Source: Myxococcus stipitatus (GTDB lineage Bacteria; Myxococcota; Myxococcia; Myxococcales; Myxococcaceae). From it: 64,000 nt of DNA. A program made the translations under genes and the position numbers. Below the pieces are notes generated by a model. The model worked only from the letters and a program-made list of their open reading frames with translations, ran no database searches and was not told the origin of the DNA. The DNA lies in contig NZ_CP147913.1 of assembly GCF_037414475.1 (NCBI RefSeq), positions 186,001 to 250,000 of the forward strand. The letters run 5' to 3'. Positions 54,801 through 64,000 of this stretch are shown here, piece after piece (position 1 is the stretch's first letter; every line of letters begins with the position of its first letter).

Positions 54801-54881
54801 CGCGAGGGACGCGACGAGCAGCAACAGGGACAACAACGGTAATGCGATAGCAGATGCCCGAATCCGAGGTGTGCGGTGCAT
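48813..54881 (-). CDS. Bacterial alpha-2-macroglobulin with thioester
   Basis: The product is 2,022 residues. A signal peptide ends in ARA at about residue 29. A long helical N-terminal part (to about 400) precedes a row of MG beta-sandwich domains (phrases such as FTDRSVYRPLQKLMWKVVAYRGRG and YKRPTFEVTM). A likely bait region around 1,180-1,260 is poor in structure and rich in Arg/Lys/Ser/Pro. The reactive thioester is Cys1485 in YECSEQTLNRF (CxEQ), followed by the helical thioester domain and a final MG domain. Such proteins trap attacking proteases in the periplasm. The usual pbpC partner is not next to it. The start is the ATG at 54881; a GTG at 54890 is possible. Confidence 0.92.
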   Translation of the reverse strand: MHRTPRIRASAIALPLLSLLLLVASLARAAPAKPPPSWKDIDALVSDDKVESAAQAAEARLAQSRNGSDEAEWARALIRTVQLRSALHGYETTVRFLREEPWPKGALSRATLNLFYAHSLVAYAQAYDWEIRQREQVASSGPVDLKSWTYEQILTEAQRAYEEVWTQRQSLGTEPVKVLAEYIEPNTYPEGIRSTLRDAVSYLRVGLLENSAHWRPEQSSELFRLDLGSLLEGTPTVVLTDPNIHPLVKAVAVLGDLEAWHLAGGRREAALEARLKRYEVLNRHFTEDDDRTRVRQHLAAHLGAYKDVPWWTMGQGMLVELESGVGHSVRAHALAKECMAVHPNSLGAARCRTQKELLEAPDFRITSMRSDGANRRSIEVAHRNVPVLYFRAYALDIEARLKKASVSNVLPYGSELLQYIRGRKPVASWSVQLPATPDLQSHNTFITPPMKETGAYVVVASAREDFREKNNRVTGTFLTVTPWVAITRNPLGALVEVRVVKGDTGAAAPQVPVRLIHMDYREGFREVARATTDAQGEVSFPRTQGPYGFRTHMLLVGQGRESLVLFNGLSFYHPPEPGESMSTLVFTDRSVYRPLQKLMWKVVAYRGRGDQARYQTQPGESLVVSLMDPNHQEVEKREVRTNDFGSVAGEFTIPTGRVLGAWTVQVQSGGAASIRVEEYKRPTFEVTMKDPDVPLRLNRPATFKGEARYYFGLPVASGTVRWRAYREPVLPWWWHGGFFASMQNQMVAAGTSALDEDGGFKVTFTPEADERSARTPGLSWRYRVEADATDEGGETRSARRAFRLGFVAVEARVDTDEGFLREGAGGEVRLVRSTLDGVPQPGAGRWRLVALQQPSAPLLPADEPRAEPMLVADSASERKATPGDSLQPRWATTYSPQATLARWGDGAEQAKGSVQHDAEGLARVKLPSLKAGAYRLHYETTDAFGQTFKVARELMVAGPRAPIALPSALVLEKPSVRVGEVARLLAFSGFAGQPLLLELYQGDARILRKPLVGGESPAVLEIPVTESMRGGFTAVLVAVRDWQFMRFSEQVFVPFDNKELNLEFATFRDKLRPGAKETWRVTVKGPSGAKVEAGVAELLAYMYDQSLDLFSPHVPANVADLYPQRMPSAELSASLAMEQGQWLVSDNYGDFPSWATPDEDRLKFEDNYGLGGPGYRRRSFGEAFESSRSSGTLRALARPQQVMKRKRMADEGGMPPAAPAPSGMLAQAVEESKDANQQRGGGPSSSEAPPNGLRSNFAETAFWVPQLLTGPDGSASLEFTVPDSVTAWSVWVHGVTRDLKGGSVQRTSRSVKELMVRPYVPRFLREGDRAVLEVVVNNASEQVRQGTLTLDIVDTETRKSLLSEFGVKNASQAFTVAPGKGTNLRFALTTPSRVGSVAFRVEARAGDVSDGELRPLPVLPGRVHLAQSRFVTLKGPGSKTMRFDDLKKGGDPTRVNEQMVVTVDTQLFYSALQALPYLVDYPYECSEQTLNRFVSSGILASLYNKYPAVAKMAKDLSQRSTRFETWDSVDPNRKMSLEETPWLEMAKGGAESSGGLVKVLDPKVARAERDAAMAKLRKAQTASGGFSWWPGGPPSPYMTLYIVHGLSRAMEYGVEVPEEMTRGAWEYLARHFREEYSGKLMMKGMGWEFITFLNYVASAYPDARYTGDALTAAERQKMLAFSYKYWRKHSPYLKGYLALTLKRAGRGADATKVWDSVMDSAKTSDELGTYWAAEDRSWLWYNDTTETHAFALRTLTELNPKDARREGLVQWLLLDKKLNHWKSTRATAEALYALVKYLESEGALGIREDATVKVGPRVVRMEFAPDEYTGKKNQVVVPGPELQPETMSSVVVEKSTKGFAFASATWHFSTEKLPEEDRGDFFQVSRRYFRREREGREAVLQPLAEGALLNPGDEVEVHLSLRAKHAAEYVHLRDPRAAGLEPENVQSRHKWDLGIVWYEETRDSGTNFFFEWLPAGEYNFKYRLRANMPGTFRVGPATVQSMYAPEFTAYSAGAVLNVGPAK

Positions 54882-54930
54882 GGTCGGCACTCTAGACGCT
54901 GGAGGCCGGCCCGGCGTTCCACATTCCGGT

Positions 54931-55557
54931 TCAGGAGGCGGGAGGTGCCTCGCCCGACGAGCCCTTCCGGCGCAGCCCCACCAGATAGACCTCCATGCTC
55001 GCCCCGCGTGTCGCCTCCGGGCGGACCACCTTCACCTCTTCGAAGAGGGCGCGGACCTGGTTGCGGAAGTCCTCGAAGTCGCCGCCCATGAACACCTTGG
55101 CCACGAAGGACGACCCCGGACGCCCCCGCTTCGAGGCCACCTCCAGCGCCTTGCCCGCCAGCCGCAGGCTGCGCGCCTCGTCCGTGGCCTTGATGCCGCT
55201 GGTCTTCGGCGCCATGTCGGAGATGACCGCGTCGAACGGGCCGTCGTACATCGCGGCCAGCTTCGCGTCGAAGTCATCCGCGAGCACGTCCAGCACCGCC
55301 GTCTGCACGTGGCGCTGGGTGAAGGGGCGGATGGCGACGATGTCCACGCCAATCACGCGCCCCGCCCCTCCCACGGCATCCGCCAGAATCTGGAGGAACC
55401 CTCCCGGCGCGGCTCCCAAGTCGAGCACCACATGGCCCTTCTTCACCATGGGGAAGCGCTTGATGAGCTCATCCACCTTGAAGGCCGAGCGTGCTCGGAG
55501 CCCTTCTTGCTTGGCTTTCTGGAAATAGTGGTCTTTAGGACGGTAGGGCTTGCCCAT
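54931..55557 (-). CDS. rlmE: RlmE/FtsJ 23S rRNA 2'-O-methyltransferase
   Basis: The product is 208 residues from an ATG at 55557. The SAM site is VVLDLGAAPGGFLQ at 44-57. The catalytic K-D-K-E tetrad is Lys27 (SAFKVDE), Asp114 (ISDMAPKTSG), Lys154 (VAKVF) and Glu189 (SMEVYLV), matching E. coli RlmE. It methylates U2552 of 23S rRNA during late assembly of the large subunit. The N-terminus (PYRPKDHYFQKAKQEGLRAR) agrees with the family, confirming the start. It lies upstream of the macroglobulin gene on the same strand with a 49-base gap. Confidence 0.94.
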   Translation of the reverse strand: MGKPYRPKDHYFQKAKQEGLRARSAFKVDELIKRFPMVKKGHVVLDLGAAPGGFLQILADAVGGAGRVIGVDIVAIRPFTQRHVQTAVLDVLADDFDAKLAAMYDGPFDAVISDMAPKTSGIKATDEARSLRLAGKALEVASKRGRPGSSFVAKVFMGGDFEDFRNQVRALFEEVKVVRPEATRGASMEVYLVGLRRKGSSGEAPPAS

Positions 55558-55654
55558 GTCGGAGTGGGTCCCTACCATCCGCTACTGTCTTCGGGAAGCC
55601 GGAGCAGTCGTGGGTGTCGCGGCCCGCGCAATGGTGAATCCGGAGGACATTGCG

Positions 55655-56071
55655 ATGGGCACCCGGAGCGTGACGGCGGCACTCTGCATCACCCTGCTCT
55701 CTTCGGGCGGGGCGACGTACTGCTACACGCAGGCGGACGCGCTCCAACGGCAGGGCCAGTGGCTGATGGAGCGAGGCACCGCCCAGGCCGAGGATTACGC
55801 CCGCCGCCTGGATGGCAAGGCCGCGGACGCCCAGCTCAAGACGTTCTCCGAGCGGCGCACGGTGATGGAGAAGGCGCACCTGTGGGAGCGGGGCATGCTG
55901 CTGGGGGTGTTGGCGGCCGCCATGTCCCTGGTGGGCGCCTACGTCCTGTTCCTGCTCAAGCGCTTGGATGACCAGCTCCTGGACGCCATGGGCGACCTGC
56001 GCCCCACGACCGAGCCGCCCTCCGCTTCCCCGGAGCCTCGGCCGACGCTCGTGTCCAGCCTCCAACGCTAG
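55655..56071 (+). CDS. Hypothetical inner-membrane protein with two helices
   Basis: The product is 138 residues from an ATG at 55655, with GGAGG eight bases upstream. A membrane helix at residues 5-24 (VTAALCITLLSSGGATYCYT) is followed by a charged helical periplasmic stretch, a second helix near 74-96 (MLLGVLAAAMSLVGAYVLFLL) and a short Pro-rich tail. No known family. It is divergent from rlmE, and the open frame upstream is shadow. Confidence 0.7.
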   Translation: MGTRSVTAALCITLLSSGGATYCYTQADALQRQGQWLMERGTAQAEDYARRLDGKAADAQLKTFSERRTVMEKAHLWERGMLLGVLAAAMSLVGAYVLFLLKRLDDQLLDAMGDLRPTTEPPSASPEPRPTLVSSLQR

Positions 56072-56130
56072 GACTCCCCGCCCTCGCGGCGCGCTGGCAC
56101 AATGGCGGCCCTTCTTTCACGGAGGTGGCC

Positions 56131-56418
56131 ATGCCCGGCTGTGCGCATTGTGGACACTCGCTCGACATCATCGCCAACCAGGTGGGGCGCAGCGACACCT
56201 GCCCGCACTGTGGCGAGGACGTGCGCTCGTGCCGCAACTGCCGGCACTACGACGCGAGCGTGGCCAAGGAGTGCAAGGAGCCCTTCGCCGAGGTGCCCTC
56301 CGACAAGGACGGCGCCAACTTCTGCGAGCTGTTCCAGATTGGCGAGGGCGGCCATCACGCGAAGGCCAGCCGCGACGCGCTGATGAACGCCGCGGAGGCC
56401 CTGTTCCGCAAGCGCTGA
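56131..56418 (+). CDS. Small double zinc-ribbon protein
   Basis: The product is 95 residues from an ATG at 56131, with GGAGG six bases upstream; a GTG at 56125 is the alternative. The first zinc ribbon has CAHC and CPHC (residues 4-7 and 24-27), and a second cysteine set follows in CRNCRHYD, ECKEP and NFCELF. The last third is helical. It is probably a metal-binding adaptor or a nucleic acid-binding protein. A very similar layout occurs in many uncharacterised small proteins of deltaproteobacteria. Confidence 0.8.
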   Translation: MPGCAHCGHSLDIIANQVGRSDTCPHCGEDVRSCRNCRHYDASVAKECKEPFAEVPSDKDGANFCELFQIGEGGHHAKASRDALMNAAEALFRKR

Positions 56419-56423
56419 AGCGC

Positions 56424-57029
56424 CTAGCGGCCCGGTCCCACGGCCACCGCCGAGCCCACGAACGGAACGACCTTCGCGAAGCCCTTCGCGGGGTGTGCGA
56501 TGGCGAGGGGACCACACTCGCCCCATTGCGTGACGCCGTGGGGCAGCAACTCCGCCAGGTCGTAGCGCTCACCATGCAGTTCGAAGGGCGTGCTCCACAC
56601 GAGCCGCGCGGTGAAGACGTTGAGCGACAGCGAACGTCCCGAGCCGGGGGGCCCATCGAAGGCCCCGCCCACCACGATGCTCGCGCGCCGGAACGTGGCG
56701 ATGGGACGGCCCTCGGAGAATGAAGCCGGGTCGTCGAAGTGAGCACGCGCGTGGCCTTGCTCCTTCAGGTACACGGTGAAGTCCCCCACCCGGTCCACGC
56801 TGAGGGACAACCCTCCATTGTCGAGCGTCCTCGCCGTGAACGGCACGGCCCGGAAGGTCAGCCGCGCGGCGGCCTCGGCCACCTTGCCCGTCGGGTCATC
56901 GAGCAGCGGACCCTTCAGACCTTCCAGGTGGATGAAGTAGCCCAGGTCCTGGAGGGTCGAATCCTCGGATGAGAGGTAGAAACGCCCCGTCACGTACCAC
57001 GCCACGCTTGCCGGCATCAGCGGTGCCAT
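56424..57029 (-). CDS. Hypothetical protein (201 aa)
   Basis: The product is 201 residues from the ATG at 57029, which has GGAGGT about six bases upstream. It shows no signal peptide and no strong membrane helix. The composition suggests an all-beta protein (YVTGRFYLSSEDSTLQDLG, FTARTLDNGGLSLSVDRVGDFTVYL, RSLSLNVFTARLVWSTPFELHGERYDLAEL). I do not recognise a family. It is convergent with the zinc-ribbon gene, 5 bases apart, and sits downstream of the acyl-CoA dehydrogenase on the same strand. Confidence 0.65.
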   Translation of the reverse strand: MAPLMPASVAWYVTGRFYLSSEDSTLQDLGYFIHLEGLKGPLLDDPTGKVAEAAARLTFRAVPFTARTLDNGGLSLSVDRVGDFTVYLKEQGHARAHFDDPASFSEGRPIATFRRASIVVGGAFDGPPGSGRSLSLNVFTARLVWSTPFELHGERYDLAELLPHGVTQWGECGPLAIAHPAKGFAKVVPFVGSAVAVGPGR

Positions 57030-57119
57030 CGAGACCTCCACCTCCGAGGAGCCGCGGGGGCCGGAGCCATCAACGAGCTCCAGCGCCCCAGGCCCAAGAC
57101 ACCCTTGTGAAACCCGGCG

Positions 57120-58259
57120 TCAGAAGCCGTAGATCTTCGAGAGGATCTCCTTCATCACCTCGGACGTGCCGCCGCCGATGGTGATGAGGCGCACGTCGCG
57201 CCACGCGCGGGCGATGGGCGTCTCCTCGATGTAGCCCATGCCTCCGAAGAACTGCTGCGTGTCGTAGGCCACGCGCTGGGCCAGGTCTCCGGCGAACAGC
57301 TTCGCCATGGAGATCTCCTTCACCGCGTTCTCCTTGCGGTCGAAGACGTCCACCGCGTGGTACGTCAGCCGCCTGGCCGCCTCGATGGCCGTCAGGTGCT
57401 CGACGAACTTGTGGCGCCAGACCTGGAACTTCATCAGCGGCCGGCCGAACGCCTCTCGCTCGTTGCCGTACTGGATGGCGTCCTCCATCATCCGCTCCAT
57501 GCCGCCCACCGTGGTGATGGCGCCCACGAGGCGCTCACCCTGGAAGTTCGTCATGATGTGGTAGAAGCCCTCGTTCTCCTCCCCCAGCACGTAGCGGGCG
57601 GGGATGCGGCAGTCCTCGAAGTAGAGGATGGCCGTGTCCGAGGACAGGTTGCCCACCTTGTCCAGCTTCTTGGAGACGCCAAAGCCCTTCACGTCCGTGG
57701 GGAACGTCACCAGCGAGATGCCACCGTAGCCCTCGCCCCCGGTGCGCACCGCCAGGGTGATGAAGTCGGCGCGCGTGCCGTTGGTGATCCACATCTTCGA
57801 GCCGTTGATGACGTAGTCGTCGCCGTCCCGGCGCGCCGTCGTCTTGATGCTCGCCACGTCCGAACCACACCCGGGCTCACTCACCCCCAACGCGGCGATG
57901 CGCTCACCCTTGAGGGCAGGCTCCAGGAACTCGCGCTTCTGCTCGTCCGTGCCTATCTCGTTGATGATGGGAGTGGCCATCTGGCTCTGCACCAGCAGCG
58001 CCATGTTCACACCCGCGTTGCGGCTATGGCTGAGCTCCTCGCAGAACGCCGTCACGTACCAGTAGTCCAGCCCGCTGCCGCCGTACTTCGGGTCGTGGTT
58101 GATGCCGAGGAAGCCCAGGTCCCCGCACTTCTTGAACAACTCCCTGGGAAAGATGCCCGCCCGGTCCCACTCGAGCCCGTACGGCGCCATCTCCTTGTCG
58201 ACGAAGGCGCGCACCGTCTTGCGGAACGCCTCGTGCTCCTCCGTGAACGGGTTCGGCAT
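57120..58259 (-). CDS. Acyl-CoA dehydrogenase
   Basis: The product is 379 residues, the normal family length. The N-terminal helical domain starts [25 protein letters not shown] and substrate motifs include [28 protein letters not shown] and [20 protein letters not shown], the last with the likely catalytic glutamate. It oxidises acyl-CoA to enoyl-CoA; short- or branched-chain substrates are likely but not certain. The start at 58259 has GGAGGAG five to six bases upstream. A near-perfect 18-bp palindrome lies upstream, so a TetR- or FadR-type repressor probably controls it. Confidence 0.93.
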   Translation of the reverse strand: MPNPFTEEHEAFRKTVRAFVDKEMAPYGLEWDRAGIFPRELFKKCGDLGFLGINHDPKYGGSGLDYWYVTAFCEELSHSRNAGVNMALLVQSQMATPIINEIGTDEQKREFLEPALKGERIAALGVSEPGCGSDVASIKTTARRDGDDYVINGSKMWITNGTRADFITLAVRTGGEGYGGISLVTFPTDVKGFGVSKKLDKVGNLSSDTAILYFEDCRIPARYVLGEENEGFYHIMTNFQGERLVGAITTVGGMERMMEDAIQYGNEREAFGRPLMKFQVWRHKFVEHLTAIEAARRLTYHAVDVFDRKENAVKEISMAKLFAGDLAQRVAYDTQQFFGGMGYIEETPIARAWRDVRLITIGGGTSEVMKEILSKIYGF

Positions 58260-58284
58260 GCTCACTCCTCCTGGGAACGACAGA

Positions 58285-58302
58285 ATTGATTCTCGAATCA
58301 AT
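58285..58302. promoter_or_regulatory. Palindromic operator upstream of acyl-CoA dehydrogenase
   Basis: ATTGATTC (58285-58292) and GAATCAAT (58295-58302) are perfect 8-base inverted arms with a 2-base centre, 26 bases upstream of the start codon. AT-rich palindromes of this size are typical of TetR-family fatty-acid regulators. Confidence 0.6.
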
Positions 58303-58444
58303 AACAAGGACGCCCCGGGAACAAGAGGGCCGAACACCGGCTTCTCATGACGCGGCGAGCCATGTTCCACCACACACTTCCCTGGCACTCCGCGCGAAAA
58401 GTCCTGCCAACCAGGCAGGCAACCATTAAATAGCCCTCGAAAAA

Positions 58445-58467
58445 GATAGTCCGCTTTGCGGAGTATC
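58445..58467. promoter_or_regulatory. Inverted repeat upstream of the RND operon
   Basis: GATAGTCCGC (58445-58454) and GCGGAGTATC (58458-58467) are 10-base arms with one mismatch and a 3-base centre. It lies just before a TTGACA box and is a likely operator, perhaps for the MarR protein encoded at the end of the operon. Confidence 0.55.
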
Positions 58468-58470
58468 GTC

Positions 58471-58498
58471 TTGACAGACAGTTCAGGGACTGTAGTTT
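58471..58498 (+). promoter_or_regulatory. Candidate promoter and second inverted repeat of the RND operon
   Basis: TTGACA at 58471-58476 is followed after 16 bases by TAGTTT (58493-58498), a weak -10. Between them ACAGT (58478-58482) and ACTGT (58489-58493) form an inverted repeat with a 6-base centre, well placed for repression. Confidence 0.45.
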
Positions 58499-58584
58499 CC
58501 GGGGCGCAGAAATTCCAAAGCATCAGCCAGCATCGAGTCCTGGAGGGGTCCGGGGCCAGGCGAGCTGGCAGGAGCAGGACGACC

Positions 58585-59679
58585 GTGATTCGACGCATGT
58601 GGATGGCCGCGGTGCTGGCGGCGGTGTTTACGACGGGCTGCGGCAAGAGCGGGGCGCAGCCCGCCCTGCCAACGCAGGAAGCCTCTTCGGCGATGGGAGT
58701 GAAGGCCATTGCCCCGGCGACGGAGCTGGAAGGCAGCGTCACGCGGGTGACGGGACAGGTCCGCTCCAAGCAGGAGGCGACGCTGAGCGCCCAGGCAACC
58801 GGCACCATCGCGAAGATGCTGGTGAAGGTGGGCGACAAGGTGAAGAAGGGCCAGACGCTGGCGGTGTTGGACACGTCCAACGTCGTCATTGGCGTGGAGC
58901 AGGCCCGCGCGGTGAAGGCGGCGGCGGACGCGGCGCTGCAACTGGCCACCAACAACCTGGAGCGCACCCGCAAGGTGGCCGAGGGCGGTGGTATCGCCGC
59001 GGCCGGGTTGGATCAGGCGGAGATTGGCCAGAAGCAGGCCGCGGCCCAGGCGGCCCAGGCCGCCGCGGCGGTGCGCATGGCGGAGGAGAACCTGCGCGAC
59101 ATGGCCATCATCGCGCCCTTCGACGGCGTCATCACCGCGCGCATGAAGAACATCGGCGACACGGTGGCGATGATGCCGCCCACGCCCGTCTTCTCGCTGG
59201 TGGATGTGGGCGGCCTGGAAGTGCGCGCGCTGGTGCCCGAGTCCGTGGTGGACAAGATCAAGCAGGGCACGAAGACCCACGGCACCGTGAGCCCCAGCGG
59301 CATGCGCTTCGAGGTGGCGGTGGCCACGGTGGGCTCCGTCGTGGACACCACCAACCGCACGGTGGAGGTGCTGGCGGACGTGGTGGGTCAGACGACCCAG
59401 CCGCTGCGCCCGGGCGCCCTGGTGGACCTGGACTTCTCCGCCGCGGGTGAGGTGGACGACAAGGGCCTGTTCCTGCCGACGCAGGCGGTCAGCGCGCGAG
59501 GCCAGGAGGGCTTCGTGTGGGTGGTGCAGGACGGCACCGTGCGCAAGCGCGACGTTCGCGTGGAGCGAGTGCTTCCCGGCTACGTGCGCATCCTCCAGGG
59601 ACTGGGCGCCGACGAGCGCGTGCTCGCCGACTCCTCCCTGGACGTGAAGGAGGGCACGGCCGTCCGCGTGGTGCAGTGA
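58585..59679 (+). CDS. RND efflux periplasmic adaptor (membrane fusion) lipoprotein
   Basis: The product is 364 residues from a GTG at 58585; an ATG at 58597 is possible. A lipoprotein signal ends in TTGC with Cys19. A lipoyl-like domain ([32 protein letters not shown]), a coiled-coil hairpin rich in Ala/Gln (residues 90-160), [21 protein letters not shown] and the beta-barrel and membrane-proximal domains follow. It links the inner-membrane pump, encoded 35 bases downstream, to an outer-membrane channel. No TolC gene is seen in the window, so the channel is probably encoded elsewhere. Confidence 0.92.
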   Translation: MIRRMWMAAVLAAVFTTGCGKSGAQPALPTQEASSAMGVKAIAPATELEGSVTRVTGQVRSKQEATLSAQATGTIAKMLVKVGDKVKKGQTLAVLDTSNVVIGVEQARAVKAAADAALQLATNNLERTRKVAEGGGIAAAGLDQAEIGQKQAAAQAAQAAAAVRMAEENLRDMAIIAPFDGVITARMKNIGDTVAMMPPTPVFSLVDVGGLEVRALVPESVVDKIKQGTKTHGTVSPSGMRFEVAVATVGSVVDTTNRTVEVLADVVGQTTQPLRPGALVDLDFSAAGEVDDKGLFLPTQAVSARGQEGFVWVVQDGTVRKRDVRVERVLPGYVRILQGLGADERVLADSSLDVKEGTAVRVVQ

Positions 59680-59714
59680 CGCCTGCCCTCCCCTTTCCTT
59701 TCTGGAGCTCCTGA

Positions 59715-62860
<3,146 letters not shown>

Positions 62861-62861
<1 letters not shown>

Positions 62862-63433
62862 TGCGAGTGCCGGCCAACAGACCGGCCCTCCGCGTGCAGC
62901 CGGGCGGCGTGGGCGAGGAGGAGCTCGAGTACAACGAGGACGGTGTCGCCACCGACGACACCGTGCCTCCCGAGGATTCCTCCACGCCCGCGTCACGCCG
63001 GCTGCATGAGCTCCTCATCCAGTTGGGTCGGTACCGCTCCCTGCGGGATCCGCTCAACGGAATCTGCGAGAGCAAGCAACTGACGCCGACGCAGCTTCAC
63101 GCATTGATGTGGTTGGGCAATGACGGACCCACTCACGTGGGGGTGCTCGCTCAGCGAGTGGGCATCACCAAGAAGACCATCACCGGAGTGGTGGACCGGC
63201 TGGAGGACATGAGGCTGGTGGAGCGCACGAGGGACGCCGAGGACCGGCGCGCCGTCGTCGCGCAGCTCACCACGGAGGGCACGAAGCTCTTCAGCCTCAT
63301 CAGCCGCAGCGTGGATGAAGGCTTGCGGCGGATGCTGGACCTGCTCCCGCCCGATGACCAGGAGGCCCTCTTCGGCCTGCTGGAGCGGGTGCTGAAGCGG
63401 CTGGGCGAAACCTCCGAGCCTCAGTCAATCTAG
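62861..63433 (+). CDS. MarR-family transcriptional regulator
   Basis: The product is 190 residues and its ATG overlaps the transporter stop by one base (TGATG). A disordered N-terminal 45 residues precede a winged-helix domain: LTPTQLHALMWLGNDGPTHVGVLAQRVGITKKTITGVVDRLEDMRLVERTRDAEDRRAVVAQLT. The last part (LTTEGTKLFSLISRSVDEGLRRML) forms the dimer helix. It probably represses its own operon by binding the inverted repeats at 58445-58493 and is released by a pump substrate. Confidence 0.92.
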
Positions 63434-63435
63434 AC

Positions 63436-64000
63436 ATGGACGAGCGCGCGCTGGCAGCGGACTTCGCCCGGCGCGCGCTCCGTCTCTTCCTCCCTCCCCT
63501 CACCTGTCTCACCGCGCTGTTCGCTCCCCCCGCGAGCGCCACCACCCCGTCCGTCCTGTCCGACGAACTGGCGGGGCGATGCCGTGCATGGGCCGCGGAT
63601 CCCCACAACCCCTGGGCACTCGCCCACGGCATGGTGGTGGACGGCCGCGCCTTCCGCGCGAAGGACGGGAGGCTCGCCGCCGACGTGGTGATGTCTGACT
63701 TCCTTCGCGAGAAGGCCGCGCGGGACTTCTCCTTCGAAGCCTTCACCTCGGATGGCACCCCGGTGGAACCCCACCCCGCCCTCCAGACCAAGACGCTGTT
63801 GGCCGCCGGGATTCCCCTCGCACAGCGCTTCACCACCCCCTTCGGGCCCGTGACACCAAGAGACCTGGCGGAGCACGTGAAGCGAGGCTTCGAGATGGAG
63901 CAGGTGGCCTCGCCCGAGAGCGCATGGCGTCTGGATGTCCTCTCCCTGAGCTCACGGCCCGGCGACACGTTCCGCGATTCCAGCGGGCGCACGGTGAGCG
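63436..64000 (+). CDS. Putative secreted protein (partial, C-terminus beyond right edge)
   Basis: The ATG at 63436, two bases after the MarR stop, opens a frame that remains open to the window end, about 188 residues. Residues 1-38 form a basic then hydrophobic signal peptide ending near PASA. The mature part has no known motif: AHGMVVDGRAFRAKDGRLAAD, then FLREKAARDFSFEAF. Function unknown. Close spacing puts it in the RND operon, possibly as an exported accessory protein. Confidence 0.6.
   Translation, partial: MDERALAADFARRALRLFLPPLTCLTALFAPPASATTPSVLSDELAGRCRAWAADPHNPWALAHGMVVDGRAFRAKDGRLAADVVMSDFLREKAARDFSFEAFTSDGTPVEPHPALQTKTLLAAGIPLAQRFTTPFGPVTPRDLAEHVKRGFEMEQVASPESAWRLDVLSLSSRPGDTFRDSSGRTVS

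Noticed and set aside
52326..54842. 838-residue plus-strand frame opposite the macroglobulin
   Set aside because: His/Arg/Leu-rich shadow with no start signal; the opposite strand has a signal peptide and thioester motif.

Overview
The window is very GC-rich bacterial DNA with strong third-position G/C bias. It looks like a chromosome segment from a myxobacterium (Myxococcaceae, Myxococcus/Corallococcus-like). The main reasons are a gliding-motility gene set typical of that group (a TolQ protein with two TolR proteins resembling AglX/AglV, and a 1,452-residue pseudo-receiver/coiled-coil protein resembling AglZ), a eukaryote-like Ser/Thr kinase, and many secreted or lipid-anchored proteins. 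I saw no tRNA, rRNA, insertion sequence, prophage or CRISPR array. The window reads as ordinary core chromosome rather than an island.

Layout. 1-2.1 kb: an EF-hand, multi-pass membrane protein cut by the left edge. 2.3-6.4 kb: a small membrane protein, a TolB-like propeller lipoprotein coupled to trmFO (tRNA m5U54), and a DksA/TraR-like regulator. 6.4-8.3 kb: the TolQ-TolR-TolR proton-motor operon. 8.4-15.1 kb: topA, dprA, a LysM protein, a CpoB-like TPR lipoprotein and pgeF, all on the minus strand. 15.3-17.3 kb: a diguanylate cyclase with a c-type haem motif in its periplasmic part. 17.3-22 kb: a minus-strand cluster of DUF4912 protein, GH57 branching enzyme and HtrA/Do protease. 22-26.8 kb: a GT4 glycosyltransferase with a very long low-complexity tail. 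26.9-31.3 kb: aglZ.

31.4-34.3 kb: a small membrane protein, then a MoxR-type ATPase and a patatin phospholipase. 34.4-40.2 kb: ilvE, a winged-helix AAA ATPase, a Fic-fold protein with a degenerate active site, a DHH phosphoesterase and an overlapping cysteine desulfurase. 40.4-44.2 kb: a beta-helix lipoprotein facing a minus-strand group of TPR protein, Ser/Thr kinase and a 60-residue protein. 44.2-47.3 kb: a probable 6S RNA with its promoter, followed by 5-formyl-THF cyclo-ligase, a YmdB-type phosphodiesterase and tyrS. 47.4-55.6 kb: a secreted EndoU-like protein, a 2,022-residue alpha-2-macroglobulin and rlmE. 55.7-58.3 kb: small proteins and an acyl-CoA dehydrogenase with a palindromic operator. 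58.4-63.4 kb: an RND efflux operon (lipoprotein adaptor, inner-membrane pump, MarR regulator) preceded by two inverted repeats. 63.4-64 kb: a secreted protein cut by the right edge.

Functional themes are gliding motility, envelope integrity and proteolysis, nucleotide-based signalling (c-di-GMP, and possibly 2',3'-cAMP by family knowledge), RNA modification, and drug efflux. The least explained items are the haem-c diguanylate cyclase, the ATPase/pseudo-Fic pair, the glycosyltransferase with the disordered tail, and the MoxR/patatin pair. Start codons were chosen from ribosome-binding sites, overlaps and domain starts, and are stated where uncertain.
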